Below are positions 59,243 to 64,000 of a stretch of 64,000 bases of DNA, piece by piece. Under the pieces are notes generated by a model. That model was not told the DNA's origin. It saw only the letters and a program-made list of their open reading frames with translations, and did not search any database. Numbering within the stretch: the first letter of the stretch is position 1; each line of letters begins with the position of its first letter. The DNA lies in NCBI RefSeq assembly GCF_000384215.1, contig NZ_KB913032.1, positions 5,323,602 through 5,387,601 of the forward strand. The letters run 5' to 3'. The DNA is from Amycolatopsis alba DSM 44262. GTDB lineage: Bacteria > Actinomycetota > Actinomycetes > Mycobacteriales > Pseudonocardiaceae. Position numbers and translations under genes: made by a program.

Positions 59243-60343
59243 ATGACGACCATCGCCGCCGCCGATCTCGACAACCAGCGCATCGACCGGATGGTCCCGC
59301 TGGTCACCCCGGCGTTGCTGCACCACGAACTCCCGCTCAGCGCGACCGCGGCCGACACGGTGCGGCAAGGCCGTGAATCCGTCGTCCGCGTCCTCGACGG
59401 CACGGACGACCGGCTGCTCGTGATCGCCGGGCCCTGCTCCATCCACGATCCCGCCGCGGCACTCGAATACGCCGACCGGCTCGCGTCCCTCGCGGGCCGG
59501 TTCGTCAACGATCTGCTGATCGTCATGCGCGTGTACTTCGAAAAGCCCCGTACGGTCGGCGGCTGGAAAGGGCTCATCAACGACCCCCACCTCGACGGCA
59601 CCGGCGACGTCAACCGCGGGCTGCGCATCGCCAGGGACCTGCTGCTCGAACTCGCCGAGGGCGGCCTGCCCGTGGCGAGCGAGTGGCTGGACACCACCAT
59701 CCCGGCTTACCTCGCCGACACCGTCTCCTGGGGCGCGATCGGCGCACGGACGGTGGAAAGCCAGAACCACCGCATGCTCGCCAGCGGTCTGTCCATGCCC
59801 GTCGGCTTCAAGAACCGGCGCGACGGCGATGTCACCGTCGCCGTCGACGCGATCCGCGCCGCCGACGCCCGCCACGTCGTGCCCGGCGTCGACCCCAGCG
59901 GCCTGCCCGCCATCCTGCACACCGTCGGCAACCCCGACTGCCACCTCGTCCTGCGTGGCGGCAACAGCGCGCCGAACCACCACCCCGCGTCGGTCCGCGA
60001 AGCGCTCACGGCCCTGCAGAACGCCGGCCTGGCCCGCCGGGTCGTGATCGACGCCAGTCACGACAACAGCCGCAAGGACCATCTCCGTCAGGCCGCCGTC
60101 GCCGGGCAGATCGCCGAACAGGTCGAGAACGGCCAGCGCGGCATCGTCGGTGTCATGCTCGAATCCAACCTCCAGGCGGGCCGCCAGGACCTCCACCCCG
60201 ACCGGCCGCTCACCTACGGGCAGTCGATCACGGACGCCTGCATCGACATCGCCGCCACCGGCGAGGTCCTCCAGACCCTCGCCGCGGCGACCGCCGCCCG
60301 CCGACGGCACGGCAAGCGGCAAGGGGGCGACGTGACCATCTGA
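59243..60343 (+). CDS. dahp: Class I DAHP synthase (cluster copy)
   Basis: 366 aa, AroF/AroG/AroH-type 3-deoxy-D-arabino-heptulosonate 7-phosphate synthase, first step of the shikimate pathway. Motifs are IAGPCSIHD, MRVYFEKPRTVGGWKGLINDP, GARTVES and CSHDNSRKDH-like DASHDNSRKDH. A cluster-borne copy after dpgD is known in balhimycin, where it increases aromatic precursor supply. The ATG at 59243 is chosen; a GTG one codon earlier is also in frame. An extended reading upstream has no good ribosome site. Confidence 0.92.
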   Translation: MTTIAAADLDNQRIDRMVPLVTPALLHHELPLSATAADTVRQGRESVVRVLDGTDDRLLVIAGPCSIHDPAAALEYADRLASLAGRFVNDLLIVMRVYFEKPRTVGGWKGLINDPHLDGTGDVNRGLRIARDLLLELAEGGLPVASEWLDTTIPAYLADTVSWGAIGARTVESQNHRMLASGLSMPVGFKNRRDGDVTVAVDAIRAADARHVVPGVDPSGLPAILHTVGNPDCHLVLRGGNSAPNHHPASVREALTALQNAGLARRVVIDASHDNSRKDHLRQAAVAGQIAEQVENGQRGIVGVMLESNLQAGRQDLHPDRPLTYGQSITDACIDIAATGEVLQTLAAATAARRRHGKRQGGDVTI

Positions 60344-60349
60344 TCGCGT

Positions 60350-60369
60350 CGGCGGCCTCGGAGCCGCCG
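60350..60369. terminator. Hairpin between convergent DAHP synthase and deformylase genes
   Basis: CGGCGGC (60350-60356) and GCCGCCG (60363-60369) with a 6-base loop, centred in the 35-bp gap between the two convergent stops. No U-run is present. Its position suggests a shared bidirectional end signal. Confidence 0.45.
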
Positions 60370-60378
60370 GTGACCTGA

Positions 60379-60951
60379 TCAGTGGCCGAACGGGTCCGGG
60401 ACCTCGCCGGGCAGCCAGGTGTGTCCCGGCCCGGTCCAGCCGTTCCGCTTGAGCATCCGTTTCGCGTCTCGCGCGTGCCTGCCGACGAGGCGTTCCAGGT
60501 AGAGCTTGCCCGCCAGGTGATCGGTCTCGTGCTGGAGGCAGCGCGCGAAGTAACCGGTGCCTTCGACGGTGATCGGCGCCCCGTGTTCGTCGAAGCCGTC
60601 GACGGCCGCCCAGCCCGCGCGGCCGGTGGGGAAGACCTCGCCGGGAACCGAAAGACAGCCTTCGAGGTCATCGTCCGGATGGGGCATGGTCTCGGGGATC
60701 TCGGACGTCCGCAGGACCGGATTGACGATGTGGCCACGGTGGCGCTTTCCGGTGTCGTCCGGGCAGTCGTAGATGAAGACGCTCCTGGCGTCCCCGATCT
60801 GGTTGGCCGCCAGACCCGCTCCGTTGGCGGCGGTGTTGGTCGCGTGCAGATCCTCGATGAGGCGGACGAGGTCGTCGTCGAACTCGGTGACAGGAGTCGC
60901 CGCCGTGGCCAGTGCCTGCTCACCGCGGATGAGGATGGGGCGGATGGTCAT
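60379..60951 (-). CDS. def: Peptide deformylase
   Basis: 190 aa. It removes the formyl group from nascent protein N-termini. All three motifs are intact: GAGLAANQ (Gln51), EGCLS (Cys99) and QHETDH (His141, His145), where Cys and both His bind the metal. It is divergent from a PadR-type regulator across a 45-bp region containing two GAGTACTC sites, so it may be that regulator's target. I know of no role in glycopeptide synthesis. It may be an accessory def copy or simply the first chromosomal gene beyond the cluster. Confidence 0.92.
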   Translation of the reverse strand: MTIRPILIRGEQALATAATPVTEFDDDLVRLIEDLHATNTAANGAGLAANQIGDARSVFIYDCPDDTGKRHRGHIVNPVLRTSEIPETMPHPDDDLEGCLSVPGEVFPTGRAGWAAVDGFDEHGAPITVEGTGYFARCLQHETDHLAGKLYLERLVGRHARDAKRMLKRNGWTGPGHTWLPGEVPDPFGH

Positions 60952-60958
60952 GCGACGA

Positions 60959-60990
60959 GAGTACTCAAACGCGAGTACTCGTGTTGTACT
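60959..60990. promoter_or_regulatory. Double GAGTACTC operator in the def/padR divergent region
   Basis: Perfect 8-bp palindromes at 60959-60966 and 60973-60980 with centres 14 bp apart, and a third partial GTACTAG at 60986-60992. They fall between the divergent starts at 60951 and 60997. This is the expected place for autoregulation by the adjacent PadR-family protein. Core promoter elements for both genes must overlap these sites because the gap is so short. Confidence 0.65.
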
Positions 60991-60996
60991 AGTGCG

Positions 60997-61548
60997 GTGA
61001 ACCCGACCAGACTGTTCGTCCTCGGTGCGCTCGCCAAACGCGGCCCCATGCACGGCCATCAGCTCCGCCGCGAGGCGCGGATGGACCGCACCGATCTGTG
61101 GTCGCAGGTCAAACCGGGTTCGCTCTACGGGGCGTTGCACCGGCTCGAAGGCGAGAAGCTGATCGAGCCCGTGCGGACCGAGCAGCTCGGCGCGCTGCCC
61201 GCGCGGACGGTGTACTCGATCACCGCCGAAGGGCACCGTGAGCTTCGTGCCCTGCGAGACGAGGCCTTCGCCGAAGTGGTCCTCAAACCCGACCCGGTGG
61301 ACCTCGCGCTGGTCGTCAGCGGGGATCTCGACCGCGAGATGCTGCGGGGCTATCTCGAAGACCGTCTCGCGGCGCTGACCGCCCAGGCGACCCAGTTCGG
61401 TCACCTGGGCGAGCGGAGGTGGCCCGATCAGTCCGTCGCCGACGACCTCGTCCTGGAGCACGCCCGGCTGCGGATCGAAGCCGAACTGGCCTGGCATCAG
61501 CTGGTGCTCTCCCGGCTGGACAAGCTGTCCGAAGCGGGCGAGCCGTAA
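60997..61548 (+). CDS. PadR-family transcriptional regulator
   Basis: 183 aa. The N-terminal winged helix ([21 protein letters not shown]...[21 protein letters not shown]...[17 protein letters not shown]) is typical of PadR proteins. The C-terminal half carries long charged helices for dimerisation. Such proteins usually repress their own and a neighbouring gene and respond to a small ligand or drug. The GTG at 60997 gives [10 protein letters not shown]; longer readings run through the operator. Targets could be def, itself, or the downstream PhyH-transporter pair. Confidence 0.88.
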   Translation: MNPTRLFVLGALAKRGPMHGHQLRREARMDRTDLWSQVKPGSLYGALHRLEGEKLIEPVRTEQLGALPARTVYSITAEGHRELRALRDEAFAEVVLKPDPVDLALVVSGDLDREMLRGYLEDRLAALTAQATQFGHLGERRWPDQSVADDLVLEHARLRIEAELAWHQLVLSRLDKLSEAGEP

Positions 61549-61698
61549 GCCCGGCCATCCTCATTCCGGCGCGGTCCACGATGTGGGCGCGCCTTGCGTC
61601 CTGATGGCGCGACTTCCGGGACGCCGGAAATACCGCGGGCGGACCGTGTTGACCGGAATTCAACGTATCTTTCCCGTCGGCGGCTCCCGATCATGCGC

Positions 61699-61746
61699 CG
61701 CGTTTCGTATTCGGGCGGTCAGCCGAATACGAAACGCGACTTTTTT
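61699..61746 (+). terminator. Rho-independent terminator after the padR gene
   Basis: A perfect 16-bp stem (61699-61714 with 61723-61738) with an 8-base loop, followed by ACTTTTTT. It is the only hairpin in the window with a real U-tract. It lies 150 bp after padR and 205 bp before the PhyH gene. The 403-bp gap also holds a short TTCCGG/CCGGAA hairpin (61614-61629) and a TAAAAT (61771-61776) that could be a -10 for the next gene; no other gene is seen. Confidence 0.8.
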
Positions 61747-61951
61747 CGATTCCGTCGCGGTGACGCGGAATAAAATCGGCAAGTGGCGACGCGGCGAATG
61801 GGAGTGGTTCCCTGGCGGCACGGGATGCTGTCACTCCTTCGGCGGATGGTGCTCCGCAACCGGGCGGCGACATCCTGGGCGCAGCCAAAAAACTGGGGAT
61901 TCAAACGGCATGTCGCAGGTTTTGTCAACGCCGTCGAATCAAGGGGAAACC

Positions 61952-62935
61952 ATGGAAATGGCACGATCCGAAGGAGTATCGAGTCCGGCGAGAACAGATT
62001 GGCAAGGGGACGACCAGCAATGGTGGGACTGGTACATGACCCTGGCGTCCCGGCCGTCGTCCGAGCCCGCTGAAGTGCCTCTCGGCCCGGAACCGTCCCA
62101 CGAAATCGAGGCGCCCGAATACGAGGTGCACGCCAGTCTCGCCGAGCCGTACGAGCTGACCGAGGAAGACCTCTCGTTTTTCCGCCGCAACGGCTATGTG
62201 AGGCTGCGGAACATGCTGTCGCCGTCGGTGATCGCGACGCTTTCCCGGCGGGTGGACGAACTGTTGGACGCGGCGCACGGATCCGGCAACGACGGCCGTT
62301 TCCTGGCCTTGGAGCAGGTCTGGCTGACCGATCCCCTGGTGCGCGGAGTGACCTTGTCCCGCCGATTCGGCGACGTCGCCGCACGGCTGCTGGATGTCGA
62401 GTCCGTTCGGCTTTATCACGACAACATTCTCTCGAAAGAGTCCGGCTGCGGGCGTACGCCCTGGCATCGCGACGACCACCATTATCCGCTGGATTCCCCC
62501 GCGGTCTGCACGTCGTGGTTACCGCTGCAGCGGATCCCCGTCGCCATGGGCACCTTGACCTGTCTTTCGCGCACGTCGGTTTCCGACTCGCTGCTGCGGA
62601 TTCCCCTGTCCGTGGAGAACAGCTCGTACGACCGCGAGGTGGAGGACGAACTGCGGAAAGACGGCGTGATCCCGGACTCGAGCCCGTTCGAAGCGGGTGA
62701 GGTGTCCTTCCACGCCGCGGACTGCTTTCACACCGCGGGCCCCAACCGGACCGGCTTTCCGCGCCGCGTCCTGTCGTCCACCTATTACGCGAATGGGGCC
62801 AACGTCATCGAGAACCCCACGGTGCTGAGCGGCGCTTGGCAGGATTTCCTGCCGGGTGTCGCGCCGGGCAGCCCGGCCGTCTCCGAACTGAACCCGCTGG
62901 TCGGCTCGGCGGCTTACTCGTCGTCCGCGCGCTGA
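61952..62935 (+). CDS. PhyH-like Fe(II)/2-oxoglutarate dioxygenase, function unknown
   Basis: 327 aa. It resembles phytanoyl-CoA dioxygenase-family enzymes that hydroxylate, halogenate or epoxidise small molecules. The iron motif is TPWHRDDHHY (HxD) with a distal His in CFHTAGPN, followed by R of RTGFPRR for 2-oxoglutarate. The ATG at 61952 has AAGGGG 5 bases upstream; an alternative ATG at 61910 (MSQVLST) has a poor site. The N-terminal 50 residues are polar and rich in Pro and Glu. It is coupled by 12 bp to an EamA transporter. No counterpart is known to me in vancomycin-type clusters, so it may belong to a neighbouring pathway. Confidence 0.8.
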   Translation: MEMARSEGVSSPARTDWQGDDQQWWDWYMTLASRPSSEPAEVPLGPEPSHEIEAPEYEVHASLAEPYELTEEDLSFFRRNGYVRLRNMLSPSVIATLSRRVDELLDAAHGSGNDGRFLALEQVWLTDPLVRGVTLSRRFGDVAARLLDVESVRLYHDNILSKESGCGRTPWHRDDHHYPLDSPAVCTSWLPLQRIPVAMGTLTCLSRTSVSDSLLRIPLSVENSSYDREVEDELRKDGVIPDSSPFEAGEVSFHAADCFHTAGPNRTGFPRRVLSSTYYANGANVIENPTVLSGAWQDFLPGVAPGSPAVSELNPLVGSAAYSSSAR

Positions 62936-62947
62936 CGGCCGCTCGAC

Positions 62948-63871
62948 ATGGCAAGCGCGGCAAGAATCGGGCTGCTCGCCCTGCTCTGGGGATCGACCTT
63001 CCTGTGGATCAAGATCTCGCTGAGAGGGTTCACCGCCATCCAGGTCACCTTCCTGCGGATGGTCATCGGTGCCGCCTTCCTGCTGGCGGTGATCTGGCTT
63101 CTCCGTCGGCGGCGGGCGTCGTCGGGTGCCTTGCCGTGGAGACACATCCTGGTGTCCGCCGCCCTCGCGAACGCGATTCCGTACCTGCTGTTCACCCTGG
63201 CGGAGAAGGAGATCAGCTCGTCGTCGGCGGGGGTCATCAACGCCACCACCCCGATGTGGACGTTCCTGGCCGCGTGGGCCTTCACCCGCGGCCGTCGCGA
63301 CCACGACGTGCGGCAGCTACCGGGTCTGGTGCTCGGCTTCCTGGGCTGCGTGCTCATCTTCAGCCCCTGGGAGAAGGACTCCGGGATGATGACCTGGGGC
63401 GGCCTCGAATGCCTCGTCGGATCCTTGTTCCTCGGGGTCAGCTACGTCTACATGTCCCGCTTCCTGGCGGGCAGGGGGATCTCCCCGCTGGTCCTCTCGG
63501 CGGGGCAGCTCTCGGCCGCCGGTGCCCTGCTCGCCCCCGCGCTCGCCGTCGAAGGGGCGCCGATTCTCGAGCTGCGAGCCGACGCCCTGGTCGCCTTGGC
63601 GATCCTCGGCTTCTTCGGCACCGGGGCGGCGTACATCCTCAACTACCGCATCATCACCGACGACGGCACCGTGAGAGCGTCGACGGTGACGTACCTGCTC
63701 CCGGTCGTCTCCATCGTTCTCGGTGCGACAGTGCTCGGCGAGCGGCCCACCCCGACGATGCTCATCGGCGTCGTGGCCGTTCTCGCCGGCGTGGCCCTGA
63801 CCCGGCTCAAGAACCGGGACAACGACCCCGGCGGCCCACGTTCACTCGTCCGAGTCAGCGGACCCTCGTGA
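62948..63871 (+). CDS. EamA/DMT-superfamily transporter
   Basis: 307 aa with about ten hydrophobic helices and two EamA repeats: LLALLWGSTFLWIKISL near the start, and the second half beginning about GGLECLVGSLFLGVSYVYMS. Members export amino acids, metabolites or drugs through the cytoplasmic membrane. The ATG at 62948 lies 12 bp after the PhyH stop, so both are one operon. The substrate cannot be told; a product of the dioxygenase is a reasonable guess. Confidence 0.87.
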   Translation: MASAARIGLLALLWGSTFLWIKISLRGFTAIQVTFLRMVIGAAFLLAVIWLLRRRRASSGALPWRHILVSAALANAIPYLLFTLAEKEISSSSAGVINATTPMWTFLAAWAFTRGRRDHDVRQLPGLVLGFLGCVLIFSPWEKDSGMMTWGGLECLVGSLFLGVSYVYMSRFLAGRGISPLVLSAGQLSAAGALLAPALAVEGAPILELRADALVALAILGFFGTGAAYILNYRIITDDGTVRASTVTYLLPVVSIVLGATVLGERPTPTMLIGVVAVLAGVALTRLKNRDNDPGGPRSLVRVSGPS

Positions 63872-63904
63872 CCCCTGCACCGGCGCTGTCCGGCGGTGTG
63901 CGGG

Positions 63905-63957
63905 GTTGTGAAAGCCACTTTCGCAACCTTCAACGTTGCGAAAGTGGCTTTCGCAAC
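63905..63957. repeat. Intergenic palindrome, family A copy 7
   Basis: Arms 63905-63927 and 63935-63957, one mismatch, spacer CTTCAAC identical to copy 6. It begins 34 bp after the transporter stop. The remaining bases to the window end show nothing recognisable. Confidence 0.9.
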
Positions 63958-64000
63958 GTCCGCGGAGGCGGGAAGCGGGACCCGGCGGCCGTGGAGCGTC

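Noticed and set aside
61910..61951. ATG at 61910 as the start of the PhyH gene
   Set aside because: Its upstream sequence has only a weak GGGG, whereas the ATG at 61952 has AAGGGG at good distance and keeps the whole conserved region. It remains possible.

Overview
This is high-GC actinobacterial DNA carrying most of a type I (vancomycin/balhimycin/chloroeremomycin-like) glycopeptide antibiotic gene cluster. Gene content and order match the known Amycolatopsis clusters closely, so the source is most likely an Amycolatopsis. That is inference from synteny; no taxonomic marker is present. The window starts inside the prephenate dehydrogenase gene, so the left end of the cluster (the StrR-type regulator and vanHAX-like resistance genes expected there) is not visible.

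Layout. 2-2643: prephenate dehydrogenase (3' part), a near-perfect StrR/Bbr-type operator, and the ABC exporter. 2646-30425: three peptide synthetases with seven modules, plus an MbtH protein. The binding-pocket residues read from the A domains give Leu, beta-hydroxy-Tyr (Bht), Asn, Hpg, Hpg, Bht, Dpg, which is the vancomycin-type heptapeptide. E domains sit in modules 2, 4 and 5, and module 7 ends in X-TE. 30580-35856: three cross-linking P450s (OxyA, B, C; no OxyE) and a flavin halogenase. 35885-41303: two glycosyltransferases (GtfA-like and GtfB-like, no third), the sugar C-methyltransferase, a PIG-L deacetylase and an N-methyltransferase. 41284-48820: precursor supply for Hpg (HpgT on the minus strand, HmaS, Hmo) and for Bht (BpsD, OxyD, Bhp). 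48838-50172: cation antiporter. 50650-54797: evaA/E/B/D amino-deoxysugar genes. 55227-59012: dpgABCD for Dpg. 59243-60343: a cluster DAHP synthase feeding the shikimate pathway. 60379-63871: flanking genes (peptide deformylase, divergent PadR-type regulator, PhyH-like dioxygenase, EamA transporter) that may lie outside the biosynthetic cluster.

How it works together. DAHP synthase and prephenate dehydrogenase push carbon to tyrosine and 4-hydroxyphenylpyruvate. HmaS-Hmo-HpgT make Hpg, DpgA-D plus HpgT make Dpg, and BpsD-OxyD-Bhp make beta-hydroxytyrosine. BpsA-B-C assemble the heptapeptide with MbtH, the X domain recruits OxyA/B/C for the three cross-links, and BhaA chlorinates. MtfA N-methylates Leu1. 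GtfB-like and GtfA-like enzymes add glucose (expected on Hpg4) and an EvaA-E amino sugar (expected on Bht6). The ABC protein exports the product.

The less ordinary content lies between and within genes. There is a seven-member family of 23-7-23 intergenic palindromes and a second palindrome family at two synthetase-operon junctions. A nested inverted-repeat element sits in front of bpsB. The evaA and dpgA promoters share an architecture. A degenerate adenylation-domain fragment lies between the X and TE domains of BpsC. The two glycosyltransferase genes show signs of sequence homogenisation, and a double GAGTACTC operator lies between the deformylase and PadR genes. I saw no tRNA, rRNA, CRISPR array or insertion sequence.
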